Assembly (NCBI RefSeq): GCF_013201035.1 | Contig: NZ_CP053707.1 | Location: 1,736,001 to 1,800,000, forward strand | Direction: 5' to 3' | From: Arthrobacter sp. NEB 688 | Lineage (GTDB): Bacteria > Actinomycetota > Actinomycetes > Actinomycetales > Dermatophilaceae | DNA length: 64,000 nt | Notes under the pieces: generated by a model | What the model was told of the DNA's origin: nothing | The model's input: only the letters and a program-made list of their open reading frames with translations | The model's database searches: none | Position numbers and translations under genes: made by a program | In this document: piece by piece, positions 36,560 through 44,730 of the stretch | Layout of the letters: every line of letters starts with the position of its first letter | Position numbering within the stretch: position 1 is the stretch's first letter

Positions 36560-38616
36560 CCTGGTCGGTCCTCGCCGCGCTCCTCGGGGTCGCGGCGGTC
36601 CTCGGCGCCGCGTGGTGGCTCGGCCGCCAGCGCGCCGACGACGAGGTGCTCGTCGACGAGCCCCGCGCGGCCACCTACCGCACGGCCTTCCGCGGCTACC
36701 GCGCCGACCAGGTCGACGAGGTCGTCGACCGCCTCGAGGCCCGCATCGCCGAGCGCGAGACCGAGCTGCGCGTGCTGCGCGGCGAGGAGCCCGCGGCGCA
36801 CCCCGGGGGGCCGGCCGGTGCGGGGGAGGACGAGCCGCCCCCTCGAGGTCGTCCGGCGGCCGGGCCCGACCCGGTTGCCGGACACCCCGCGCCCCTGCGC
36901 CGCCTCGACCTCCTCGCGCCGCTGGCCTACCTCCTGGTCGCCGCCTACGTGACGATGCACCTGCTCGGGGCGCTGCGCACCGGCTACCTCTCGCAGGGGG
37001 TGCAGGACCAGCAGGCCTTCGAGTGGTACTTCGGCGCGACCGCGCACAACCTCGCGACCTTCTCCAACCCGCTGCTCAGCGACCTCCAGAACTTCCCCAC
37101 GGGCGTCAACCTCATGGCGAACGCCGCCGTCCTCGGCCTCGGCGTCCCGCTCGCGCCGCTCACGCTGCTCGCCGGCCCGGAGGTCACCTTCGTCCTCGTC
37201 GAGCTGCTCGGCCTGGCCCTGACGGCGAGCGGCTGGTACTGGCTCGTGCGCCGGCGCCTGGCGGTGCACCCGCTCGCGGCCTTCCTCGCCGGGGCGCTCG
37301 CGGGCTTCGGCCCGGGGATGGTCAGCCACGCCAACGGCCACCCCAACTTCGTCGTCCAGGCCCTCGTGCCCCTCGTCGTCGACCGGGTGCTGCGCCTCGC
37401 GGAGGGGCGCCGGCCGGTGCGCGACGGGGTCGTCCTCGGGCTGCTCGTCGCGTGGCAGGTGCTCATCGGCGAGGAGGTGCTCCTCCTGACGGCGGTCGGG
37501 CTGCTCGTCGGCGGCGCCGTGTGGGCGGCCCACGGCCGGGTCCGCTGGCGCCCCCTCCTCACCGGGGCCGGCGTCGGCGCGCTCGTCGCCCTCGTGCTCG
37601 TCGGGTTCCCCCTCTGGTGGCAGTTCCTCGGCCCGCAGAGCTACGCGTCCATCTGGCACCCGCCGGGCGGCAACGACCTCGCCCAGCTGTGGGGGAGGGC
37701 CACCCGCACCGTCGGCGCCGACCCCTGGGCCTCGGCCGCCCTCTCGATGAACCGCACGGAGGAGAACTCGTTCTTCGGCGTCGCCCTCTGGGTCGCCGTC
37801 GGCGCCACCGTGCTCGCCCTGTGGCGCAGCGTCGTCGTCCGGGCGCTCGCAGCGGTCGTCCTCGTCCCCTGCTGGCTCTCGCTCGGCGAGGAGCCGACCC
37901 TCGACGCCACGACGCTCGGCGTCCCCGGTCCCTGGGCCCTGCTCGAGCACGTGCCCGTCGTCCAGAACGTCCTGCCCACCCGGTTCACCCTCGTCGCGCT
38001 GCCGGTGCTCGGGGTGCTCCTGGCCCTCGGGGTCGAGCACCTGCGCCGGGCCGTCGACCGCCTCGCGGACCAGCCCGGGCCCGGCCTCCTGCTCGGCGTG
38101 GCCGCCGGTGTCGTGGCCCTGCTGCCCGTCGTCCCGACCCCGCTCGTCGTCGAGCCGCGCCCGGTCGTGCCGGCGTTCTTCACGCAGGGGACCTGGCGCG
38201 AGCACGTCGACCCCGGCGGCTCGGTCCTCGCCGTGCCGCCGCCGAACGTCGCCGACGCCCGCGCGCTGGAGTGGCAGGCCGCCGCCCGCTGGGGCTTCCC
38301 CGTCGTCGCCGGGTACTTCGTCGGGCCGGACGGGGGACCGGACCGCGGTGGCCAGTACGGGGCCACCCCGACCGGGCTCACGGTGTGGCTCGCCGAGGTC
38401 GCGCAGACCGACGTCGTCCTGCCGGCCTCCGCGCAGCAACGGCCCGGCTTCGTCGAGAACCTGCGCGCGGGACGGGTCGACGCCGTGGTCCTGCCCGACG
38501 ACCGGCCGGCCGCCGCCTCCCTGAGAGACTCTCTCGTGACGTTCCTCGGTGACCCGCAGCACCTCGACGGGGTGTATCTCTGGGACGTGAGGAGGCTGAC
38601 CGATGGCGCAGGCTGA
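36556..38616 (+). CDS. Fusion of a DivIVA-like motif to a GT-C-like polytopic membrane protein
   Basis: This 686-residue protein has, in one continuous frame, a TM helix (about 3-23), a DivIVA-type motif (TAFRGYRADQVDEVVDRL, about 40-58), a short coiled coil, a Pro/Gly-rich linker (about 75-118) and then about eleven hydrophobic helices with an extracytoplasmic C-terminal domain. The membrane part, with charged loop SQGVQDQQAFEWYFGA after helix 1, looks like GT-C glycosyltransferases, but no exact family was recognised. There is no plausible internal start before the GT-C part. GTG 36556 overlaps the SRPBCC stop; its end overlaps the next glycosyltransferase by 14 bp. Confidence 0.78.
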   Translation: MTWSVLAALLGVAAVLGAAWWLGRQRADDEVLVDEPRAATYRTAFRGYRADQVDEVVDRLEARIAERETELRVLRGEEPAAHPGGPAGAGEDEPPPRGRPAAGPDPVAGHPAPLRRLDLLAPLAYLLVAAYVTMHLLGALRTGYLSQGVQDQQAFEWYFGATAHNLATFSNPLLSDLQNFPTGVNLMANAAVLGLGVPLAPLTLLAGPEVTFVLVELLGLALTASGWYWLVRRRLAVHPLAAFLAGALAGFGPGMVSHANGHPNFVVQALVPLVVDRVLRLAEGRRPVRDGVVLGLLVAWQVLIGEEVLLLTAVGLLVGGAVWAAHGRVRWRPLLTGAGVGALVALVLVGFPLWWQFLGPQSYASIWHPPGGNDLAQLWGRATRTVGADPWASAALSMNRTEENSFFGVALWVAVGATVLALWRSVVVRALAAVVLVPCWLSLGEEPTLDATTLGVPGPWALLEHVPVVQNVLPTRFTLVALPVLGVLLALGVEHLRRAVDRLADQPGPGLLLGVAAGVVALLPVVPTPLVVEPRPVVPAFFTQGTWREHVDPGGSVLAVPPPNVADARALEWQAAARWGFPVVAGYFVGPDGGPDRGGQYGATPTGLTVWLAEVAQTDVVLPASAQQRPGFVENLRAGRVDAVVLPDDRPAAASLRDSLVTFLGDPQHLDGVYLWDVRRLTDGAG

Positions 38617-39925
38617 GCTGGCCACCGTCACCGAGCCCGACACCGGCGTCGGTGGCGGGTCGGTGCTGCGACGGCTGACGACCTCGGCGGGTCGCCACGA
38701 GCTCGCGGGCCGCGCCCTCCAGCGTCCGGTGCTGACCATCCTCGCGGTGTACGCGCTCTCGCGCGTCGTCGCCCTCGCCGCGCTCTGGGTCGCCGCGACC
38801 TGGTTCCAGAACCCCGCCGGCGTCGGCCACCCGGACCCCACCGTCGGCGACCTCGTCGGGCTCTGGGACGGCGTCTGGTACCACCGCATCGTCGAGGACG
38901 GCTACCCCGTCCCCCTCCCGCGCGACGCCGACAACGGCCGGATCACCTACAGCGCCTGGGCCTTCTACCCGCTCTACCCCTACCTCGTGAAGGGGCTGAT
39001 GCTCACGGGGATGAGCTTCGAGGTCGCGGGGGTCGTGCTCAACCTCGTCCTCGGGGCCGTCGGCGCGGTGCTCATCCACGCGCTGTTCCGCAGCACCTAC
39101 CACGCGGCGCGCCAGCCCCAGCGGGAGCGGCTGGCCCTCGTCGCCGCCTGCCTGTGGTGCTTCTACCCGACGACCTCGGTCATGCTCAAGCCGTACACCG
39201 AGGCCCTGGCCGTGGCGCTCGTCGCCGCCGCGCTGCTCGTCCTCGTCCGTCGCCAGTACCTCCTCGTCGCCGCGCTGGCCATCCCGCTCGGCTTCACGCG
39301 CGGGGTGGCGCCGGCCCTCGGGCTCGCCGTCCTCATCCACCTCGGGGTCCGCTGGCGCGAGGAGCGGGCCGCCGGCCTGACGCCCCTGGCCGGCCAGTGG
39401 CCCCGGATCGTCACGATGCTCTCCGCCGTCGGCGTCAGCGCGGTCGCCTGGCCGGCCGTCGCCGGCTACGCCACGGGGGTCCCGACGGCGTTCTTCGACG
39501 TCCAGGCGGCGTGGGGCCAGAAGCCCGCCGACGGCCCGTTCGTCCTGTGGTTCCAGTGGGCGTGGGACGGCAAGGGCCTCGCGGGGGTGCTCGTCCTCGT
39601 CGCGCTCGCCGCCACGTACGTCGCCCTCGTCCTCGGCCGCCACGGCCGCTGGATGAGCGTCGAGATGCGCGTCTGGGCCCTGGCCTACCCCTTCTTCCTC
39701 TTCGCCGTCGTCCGGCCGATCACCTCGATGTGGCGCTTCCTCCTCCTCGACATGCCGCTCGCGGCGCTCCTGGCGTCCGTCGCGATGCGCACCGCCGACG
39801 GGCAGCAGGTCGTGCCGCACTGGAAGCGGCGGGTCGCGGTCGTCGTCCTCGTCCTCGTCGGCGGCATCCTCTGGTGGACCTGCAGCCTCCTCACGTACAC
39901 CCCCTGGGGCTCCTTCCCCCCGTGA
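38603..39925 (+). CDS. PIG-V-like GT-C mannosyltransferase
   Basis: This 440-residue integral membrane protein has about ten helices. The first loop contains LWDGVWYHRIVEDGYP, the Asp-containing motif of PIG-V/GPI-mannosyltransferase-2 type GT-C enzymes, and SAWAFYPLYPYLVK follows. It would transfer mannose from a polyprenyl-phosphate donor on the outer face of the membrane, to a lipid, glycan or protein acceptor not evident from sequence. It overlaps the preceding GT-C-like gene by 14 bp, so the two are probably co-translated and may act on the same glycan. Confidence 0.85.
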   Translation: MAQAELATVTEPDTGVGGGSVLRRLTTSAGRHELAGRALQRPVLTILAVYALSRVVALAALWVAATWFQNPAGVGHPDPTVGDLVGLWDGVWYHRIVEDGYPVPLPRDADNGRITYSAWAFYPLYPYLVKGLMLTGMSFEVAGVVLNLVLGAVGAVLIHALFRSTYHAARQPQRERLALVAACLWCFYPTTSVMLKPYTEALAVALVAAALLVLVRRQYLLVAALAIPLGFTRGVAPALGLAVLIHLGVRWREERAAGLTPLAGQWPRIVTMLSAVGVSAVAWPAVAGYATGVPTAFFDVQAAWGQKPADGPFVLWFQWAWDGKGLAGVLVLVALAATYVALVLGRHGRWMSVEMRVWALAYPFFLFAVVRPITSMWRFLLLDMPLAALLASVAMRTADGQQVVPHWKRRVAVVVLVLVGGILWWTCSLLTYTPWGSFPP

Positions 39926-39964
39926 CGTGCAGGTTCGGATTTCGTCACGCCGCACGGCTGCTGC

Positions 39965-39970
39965 GATAAT
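39965..39970 (+). promoter_or_regulatory. -10 element (GATAAT, preceded by TGC) before the DUF3117 gene
   Basis: GATAAT is the best A/T-rich -10 in this region, with a weak TTCGTC 18 nt upstream. It lies about 80 nt before the DUF3117 ATG, so this transcript has a real 5' leader, unlike most in the window. Confidence 0.45.
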
Positions 39971-40050
39971 GGAGGTCGAGTCTCGGCGGTCCGGCGTCGA
40001 GCAGGACGCGGAGCGACCCACGCTGCCGCGACGAAGAAGGGAAACACGCC

Positions 40051-40221
40051 ATGGCGGCAATGAAGCCGAGGACGGGCGACGGCCCGCTCGAGGTCACCAA
40101 GGAAGGTCGCGGCATCGTGCTGCGCATGCCCCTCGAGGGTGGCGGACGGCTCGTCGTCGAGATGACCCCCGACGAGGTGCGCGCCCTGGGCGAGGCCATC
40201 GACAACTGCGACGGCCTCTGA
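40051..40221 (+). CDS. DUF3117 small conserved protein
   Basis: This 56-residue protein (MAAMKPRTGDGPLEVTKEGR at the N-terminus, ending IDNCDGL) is highly conserved across actinobacteria and corresponds to Rv1211 of M. tuberculosis, which has been described as calmodulin-like. It is small, soluble and basic at the start, with an acidic end. GAAGAAGGGA about 12 nt upstream serves as ribosome site. The gene has its own promoter region and a strong terminator. Confidence 0.9.
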   Translation: MAAMKPRTGDGPLEVTKEGRGIVLRMPLEGGGRLVVEMTPDEVRALGEAIDNCDGL

Positions 40222-40243
40222 CCCGCGTCGCAGGCCGCTGACG

Positions 40244-40275
40244 GGAGCCCCCACCGACCCATCGGTGGGGGCTCC
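40244..40275 (+). terminator. Hairpin terminator after the DUF3117 gene
   Basis: A perfect 14-bp stem (GGAGCCCCCACCGA with its complement, 4-nt loop) starts 22 nt after the stop. Confidence 0.8.
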
Positions 40276-40391
40276 GTCGTGTCCGGGGCACGCGGTGAGA
40301 CGGTGTGGCGCGCCCCCGCCGCGCCCGCCTACGGTCGGGGCCACGACACGACGACCCCGCCGGAGCCCCGGCGGTCGAGGAGGACCCACGG

Positions 40392-40748
40392 ATGAACGCC
40401 GGCTACGGACTGACGGTGCGCTGGTCGCTCGAGGACGCCCCCGCGGGGGTGGCCGACGAGCTGCGCGAGTACGTCGTCGGCACCTCGATCGCGCGCTTCA
40501 TGTTCCTCGACGGTCTCGCCTTCAAGGTCTGGCGGATGCGCGAGGGGGAGTGGTTCGAGGGCACCTACGTCTTCGACAGCGAGCAGGAGCGCTCGCACTT
40601 CCGCGAGGGCTTCGAGCCGGGCGCCGCGAGCGCGCCGGGCAGCGCGATCATCGGGTCGGGTCCGAGCACGATCGAGGAGTGGGAGGTCGTCGCGATCGCC
40701 GAGGGCCCGGCCGGCTTCCGTCGGGGCGCCGGACCGTCGGTCAGCTGA
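40392..40748 (+). CDS. Conserved hypothetical protein, possible dimeric alpha/beta-barrel
   Basis: This 118-residue soluble protein contains TVRWSLEDAPAGVADELREY, FLDGLAFKVWRMREGEWFEG and an FDSEQERSHFREGF stretch. The alternation resembles small dimeric alpha/beta-barrel proteins (YdhR/ABM-like) of unknown ligand, though I cannot assign a family firmly. ATG 40392 is preceded by GAGGAGGACC. It is a single gene converging on the methyltransferase, with small palindromes (GGCCGCGCGGCC, 40749-40760) in the 30-nt gap. Confidence 0.7.
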   Translation: MNAGYGLTVRWSLEDAPAGVADELREYVVGTSIARFMFLDGLAFKVWRMREGEWFEGTYVFDSEQERSHFREGFEPGAASAPGSAIIGSGPSTIEEWEVVAIAEGPAGFRRGAGPSVS

Positions 40749-40778
40749 GGCCGCGCGGCCGCACGGCGGGCCGTCCGC

Positions 40779-41414
40779 TCAGCGGCGGACGGCGACGAGC
40801 ACGCCGTCGCTGACCGGCAGCAGCGCCGTCACGAGCGAGTCGTGGTCGCGCAGCGTCTTGCCGAGGTCGCGCAGCGTCGTCGTCGTCGCGTCCCGCGAGG
40901 CGGGGTCGGCGACCTTGTCGTGCCAGAGCATGTTGTCGACGACGAGCACGCCGCCGCTGCGCAGCAGCCGGACCGCGTGGTCGACGTAGGTCGGGTAGGT
41001 GTCCTTGTCGGCGTCGACGTGGACCATGTCGTAGCCGCCGTCGGCCATCCGCGGGAGGACCTCGGCGGCCGCGCCCGTGATGACACGCGTGCGCTGGTGC
41101 GGGTAGCCGGCCTCGGCGTAGGCCTGCTTGGCGAGGCGCTGGTGCTCGGCGGAGACGTCGATCGTCGTGAGGACGCCGTCGTCGTCCATCCCCGAGAGCA
41201 GCCAGAGCCCGGAGGTGCCGGCGCCGGTGCCGACCTCGAGCACGTGCTTGGCCCGGACGGACGCGGCGAGCAGCCGCAGCACGGCCCCCGCCCCCGTGCC
41301 GACGGGGGAGGCCGCGCCGAGCTCGGTGCCCCGGCGGCGGGCCGCCTCGACGACCTCGGGCTCGGGGACGAACTCCTCCGCATAGGACCAGCTGGCCGGC
41401 TTCAGTCCGCTCAT
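40779..41414 (-). CDS. Class I SAM-dependent O-methyltransferase (caffeoyl-CoA type)
   Basis: This 211-residue methyltransferase has SAM motif [35 protein letters not shown] with metal-binding acidic residues, and [13 protein letters not shown], typical of the cation-dependent COMT-like family. It lies divergent from sigE exactly as Rv1220c does in M. tuberculosis. ATG 41414 lies 7 nt after TAGGGT; an upstream in-frame start at 41438 would run through that box and is less likely. The substrate is unknown. Confidence 0.9.
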   Translation of the reverse strand: MSGLKPASWSYAEEFVPEPEVVEAARRRGTELGAASPVGTGAGAVLRLLAASVRAKHVLEVGTGAGTSGLWLLSGMDDDGVLTTIDVSAEHQRLAKQAYAEAGYPHQRTRVITGAAAEVLPRMADGGYDMVHVDADKDTYPTYVDHAVRLLRSGGVLVVDNMLWHDKVADPASRDATTTTLRDLGKTLRDHDSLVTALLPVSDGVLVAVRR

Positions 41415-41421
41415 GGCGGCA

Positions 41422-41427
41422 ACCCTA
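41422..41427 (-). promoter_or_regulatory. -10 element of the methyltransferase gene (TAGGGT)
   Basis: TAGGGT lies 7 nt before ATG 41414 on the minus strand, a leaderless arrangement with no visible -35. Confidence 0.55.
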
Positions 41428-41483
41428 GTGCGCCGCACGGGGGGCGTCGCGCCACCGGTTCCCAGCCGACGTTCAGGCTTCCC

Positions 41484-41510
41484 GGGAACAATTCACGGTT
41501 CCGGCACGTA
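41484..41510 (+). promoter_or_regulatory. ECF-type promoter of sigE (GGGAAC-N17-CGTA)
   Basis: GGGAAC (41484-41489) and CGTA (41507-41510) are 17 nt apart, matching promoters read by SigE/SigH-type ECF factors, so sigE is probably autoregulated. The expected transcription start falls within about 8 nt of ATG 41523. The -35 is also half of a small inverted repeat (GGAAC at 41485-41489, GTTCC at 41498-41502). Confidence 0.65.
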
Positions 41511-41522
41511 TCGATGGGTGGC

Positions 41523-42173
41523 ATGAGCAGCGTGGTGAGCGAGGAACCGATGGCGACGACCGCAGACCCGGCCCCGGTGGGCACGGGGACGGCGTGGGTG
41601 CCCCCGTCGTGGGAGGAGGTCGTCGAGCAGCACTCGGCCCGCGTCTACCGCCTGGCCTACCGCCTCACCGGCAACGTCCACGACGCCGAGGACCTCACCC
41701 AGGACGTCTTCGTCCGGGTCTTCCGCTCGCTGCACACCTACCAGCCCGGCACCTTCGAGGGCTGGCTGCACCGCATCACGACCAACGTCTTCCTCGACAA
41801 GATGCGCCGCAAGCAGCGGATCCGCTTCGACGCCCTGTCCGACGAGTCGGCCGCGCGCCTGCCCAGCCGTGACGTCGGCCCGGAGCAGACCTTCGCCGAC
41901 ACCCACCTCGACGACGACGTGCAGCGGGCGCTCGACGCGCTCTCGCCCGACTTCCGGGCTGCGGTCGTCCTCTGCGACATCGAGGGCCTCTCGTACGAGG
42001 AGGTCGCCGCGACGCTCGGCATCAAGCTCGGGACGGTGCGCTCGCGCATCCACCGCGGCCGGGCCCAGCTGCGCGAGGCGCTCGCGCACCGCGCACCGCG
42101 CCCCCGCCCCGAGGTCACCGCTCCCGCCCGTCGCGGCCCGATCGTCCGGCGCCCGGCCGCGGGAGTCGTATGA
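41523..42173 (+). CDS. sigE: ECF RNA polymerase sigma factor SigE
   Basis: This 216-residue group 4 sigma factor has region 2 with [20 protein letters not shown] and [19 protein letters not shown], and region 4 with [20 protein letters not shown]. The basic C-terminal tail is Arg/Pro rich. The sigE-rseA-htrA-tatB order is the mycobacterial envelope-stress locus. ATG 41523 is preferred to ATG 41514, because the latter lies at or before the predicted transcription start; ATG 41550 would give a shorter form. The stop overlaps the anti-sigma start by 4 bp. Confidence 0.93.
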   Translation: MSSVVSEEPMATTADPAPVGTGTAWVPPSWEEVVEQHSARVYRLAYRLTGNVHDAEDLTQDVFVRVFRSLHTYQPGTFEGWLHRITTNVFLDKMRRKQRIRFDALSDESAARLPSRDVGPEQTFADTHLDDDVQRALDALSPDFRAAVVLCDIEGLSYEEVAATLGIKLGTVRSRIHRGRAQLREALAHRAPRPRPEVTAPARRGPIVRRPAAGVV

Positions 42174-42715
42174 CCTCTCGCGCGGGTGTGCAGTGCCTCG
42201 GTGACGAGCTCTCGGAGTACGCCGCCGGGCGCCTCGGCGCGTCCCGCGAGCACGCCTGGGACCAGCACCTCGTCGCGTGCGAGGTGTGCCGGCACGCCGT
42301 CGGGCAGGAGCGCCGGCTGCGCGCCGCCCTCGCGGGTGCACCGTCGATGCCCGGTGACCTGAGGGTCACCCTCCTCGCCCTCGGTCGCGACCTCCAGCCG
42401 CCGGCCCCGCCGGTGCTCGCGGGTCCCGACCCCCTCCGCCTGCTCGCCCCGACGGCGCCCCCCTGCCACCGCAGCGCCCTGCGGGCCACCGTCGTCGCCG
42501 CGGCCGCGGCCGGGGTCTCCGCCGCCGCCGCGTGGAGCCTCACCGTCATCGGCGCCCCCGGGGTCGTGCGCCCCACGGGGGCACCGGCCTCCCCGGTGTC
42601 CGCCACGACCCGGGTCGTCACGCACCACGGCACGTCGGCGTTCGCGCAGGTCAGCCTGACCACGCGCACCTCCTCGCCCGCGCCGTCGCGCCAGCAGGCA
42701 CAATCGACCCCATGA
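42170..42715 (+). CDS. rseA: Zinc-finger (ZAS) anti-sigma factor of SigE
   Basis: This 181-residue protein has the ZAS motif H-x3-C-x2-C (His33, Cys37, Cys40) in its N-terminal sigma-binding domain, a Pro-rich linker, one hydrophobic segment (about 106-128) and an extracytoplasmic Ser/Thr tail. It would hold SigE at the membrane and release it on oxidation or degradation. ATGA overlaps with sigE and with htrA keep stoichiometry tight. Compared with the mycobacterial protein, the clear membrane helix is notable. Confidence 0.88.
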   Translation: MTSRAGVQCLGDELSEYAAGRLGASREHAWDQHLVACEVCRHAVGQERRLRAALAGAPSMPGDLRVTLLALGRDLQPPAPPVLAGPDPLRLLAPTAPPCHRSALRATVVAAAAAGVSAAAAWSLTVIGAPGVVRPTGAPASPVSATTRVVTHHGTSAFAQVSLTTRTSSPAPSRQQAQSTP

Positions 42716-44112
42716 GCGAACGGGACCGCGGGTCCGACGACTGGCAGCCGTGGGACCGTGAGCCCGCGGCCGCGCCGACGCAGCCCCAGCCCCCCGTCGA
42801 CGCGGGCCCTCGCGGCCCCGAGCCGCACTGGGCGGACGCGGTCGGCGCGGAGCCGACGACCGAGCTCCCGACGACGCCGCCCCCGCCGCCGGCCGGCGCC
42901 CCGACCTCGCCCACGACCCCGTACCAGCCGATCAGCGGCTCGTGGGGCGTCCCGCCCGCCACCCCGCCGGCCTCGGCCGCGTACCCCGTCTCGCAGCCCG
43001 AGCCGCGCCCGGCCCGGCGCGGGCCGGGCTGGGGGGCCCTGGTCGGTGTCGCGCTCGCGAGCGCGCTCGTCGCGGGGTCGGTCGGCGGCATCCTCGGCGG
43101 GGCCCTGTCCGACCGCGCCACGGGCTCCTCCGGCACCTCGGTCGCCGCCCCCTCGCCCGGCGCGGGAGCCACGACGCGACCGCGCGGCTCGGTCGCCAAC
43201 ATCGCCGCCACCGCCCTCCCGAGCGTCGTGACGCTGCGGGTCGAGGGCGCCGACGGCGGCGCCACCGGCTCCGGCTGGGTCTACGACGACGCGGGCCACG
43301 TCGTGACGAACAACCACGTCGTCGCGGGCGCGGGCGACGACGGCACGATCACCGTCGTCCTCTCCAACGGCAAGCAGGTCTCCGGCAAGGTCGTCGGCCG
43401 GGACGCGTCCTACGACCTCGCCGTCGTGCGGGTCGAGGGCGCCGACCTGGCGGCGCTGCCCGTCGGGCGCTCGGCCGACGTCGTCGTCGGCGACGAGGTC
43501 ATCGCCGTCGGCGCACCGCTCGGCCTGGACTCGACCGTCACGAGCGGCATCGTCAGCGCCCTCGACCGGCCGGTCACGCCGGGGCAGCAGGACGACCAGT
43601 CGTTCATCAACGCCATCCAGACCGACGCTGCGATCAACCCGGGCAACTCCGGCGGCCCGCTGCTCGACATGGCCGGTCAGGTCATCGGCGTCAACTCCGC
43701 CATCGCCCGCGTGCCCGGTACCTCGCTCGGCGGGCAGAGCGGCAACATCGGGGTCGGCTTCGCCATCCCGAGCGACCAGGTGGCGACGACGGTCGACCAG
43801 CTGATCCGTACCGGCAAGGCCGAGCACCCGATCATCGGCGTCTACCTCGACAGCGGCTACGACGGCGAGGGCGTCCGCGTCGCCGACGACGGCCCGAACG
43901 GCGACCCCGCGGTCAACCCCGGCGGACCCGCCGACGAGGCCGGCATCGAGGCGGGCGACGTCATCACCGCGTTCGAGGGCAAGCCCGTCTCCGACGACGG
44001 CGAGCTCGTCGTGAAGATCCGCTCGCGCAAGGTCGGGGAGTCCGTTCAGCTGACCATCGTGCGTGACGGCCGGGAGCGGGATGTCACCATGGTGCTCCAG
44101 GGGTCGGAGTGA
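42712..44112 (+). CDS. htrA: HtrA/DegP-type membrane serine protease with PDZ domain
   Basis: This 466-residue protein has a long Pro-rich cytoplasmic N-terminus (about 100 residues), one helix (about 105-127), a trypsin-like domain (His in VTNNHVVAG, Asp in SYDLAVVRV, Ser in INPGNSGGPLLD) and one C-terminal PDZ domain (GGPADEAGIEAGDVITAFEG). It is an envelope quality-control protease and a plausible regulator or effector of the SigE response. ATG 42712 overlaps the anti-sigma stop. Confidence 0.94.
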   Translation: MSERDRGSDDWQPWDREPAAAPTQPQPPVDAGPRGPEPHWADAVGAEPTTELPTTPPPPPAGAPTSPTTPYQPISGSWGVPPATPPASAAYPVSQPEPRPARRGPGWGALVGVALASALVAGSVGGILGGALSDRATGSSGTSVAAPSPGAGATTRPRGSVANIAATALPSVVTLRVEGADGGATGSGWVYDDAGHVVTNNHVVAGAGDDGTITVVLSNGKQVSGKVVGRDASYDLAVVRVEGADLAALPVGRSADVVVGDEVIAVGAPLGLDSTVTSGIVSALDRPVTPGQQDDQSFINAIQTDAAINPGNSGGPLLDMAGQVIGVNSAIARVPGTSLGGQSGNIGVGFAIPSDQVATTVDQLIRTGKAEHPIIGVYLDSGYDGEGVRVADDGPNGDPAVNPGGPADEAGIEAGDVITAFEGKPVSDDGELVVKIRSRKVGESVQLTIVRDGRERDVTMVLQGSE

Positions 44113-44139
44113 CCCCCCGGCACGAAGGGGTGTGACGCG

Positions 44140-44706
44140 GTGTTCGGCGTCAACGGGTGGGAGATCATCCTGCTCGCGCTCATCGCGGTCTTCGTCCTCG
44201 GCCCGGACAAGCTCCCCGAGTACGCGGCCAAGCTCGCGCGCGGCATCCGCCAGCTGCGGGTGATGGCCGAGGGCGCGAAGACCTCGCTGCGCGACCAGCT
44301 CGGCCCGGAGTACGAGGACATCGACTGGCGCCAGTACGACCCGCGCCAGTACGACCCGCGGCGCATCGTGCGCGAGGCGCTCCTCGAGCCGCTCGACGAG
44401 GCGGTCGCGCCGATCCGCGGCGAGATCTCGACCGTCCGCGACGCCGCGCGGGTCCGGCGGCCGGGTGGCGACGCCGCGACCGCTGCCGCCGCGGGGGCGG
44501 CCGGCGCGGGTGCGGCTGCTGCCGGAGCCGCGGCCACGACCACGGGTGCCTCGTCCGGCACCGCCGCTGCCGCCCCGGCGACCGACCTCGGCGACGGGTA
44601 CGTCGAGGACGGCTACGACGACGAGTACGTCACCGTGCAGCCGTGGATGACGCCGCAGGCGTTCGACCCGGCTCTGCCCACCCCGTTCGACACCGACGCG
44701 ACCTGA
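44140..44706 (+). CDS. tatB: Twin-arginine translocase subunit TatB
   Basis: This 188-residue protein has a single N-terminal helix (WEIILLALIAVFVLGPDKLP, with the family GP hinge), an amphipathic helix, then a long low-complexity tail rich in Ala/Thr. A 15-bp tandem duplication (44329-44358) encodes QYDPRQYDPR. TatB forms the substrate-receptor complex with TatC, which is not in this window. GTG 44140 starts 27 nt after htrA, completing the sigE-rseA-htrA-tatB order. Confidence 0.92.
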   Translation: MFGVNGWEIILLALIAVFVLGPDKLPEYAAKLARGIRQLRVMAEGAKTSLRDQLGPEYEDIDWRQYDPRQYDPRRIVREALLEPLDEAVAPIRGEISTVRDAARVRRPGGDAATAAAAGAAGAGAAAAGAAATTTGASSGTAAAAPATDLGDGYVEDGYDDEYVTVQPWMTPQAFDPALPTPFDTDAT

Positions 44707-44730
44707 GCGCGGCGCCGTCGGCGGGGTCCG

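Noticed and set aside
41514-41522. Upstream ATG as sigE start
   Set aside because: It lies within a few nt of the CGTA -10 element and would be at or before the predicted transcription start; ATG 41523 fits better.
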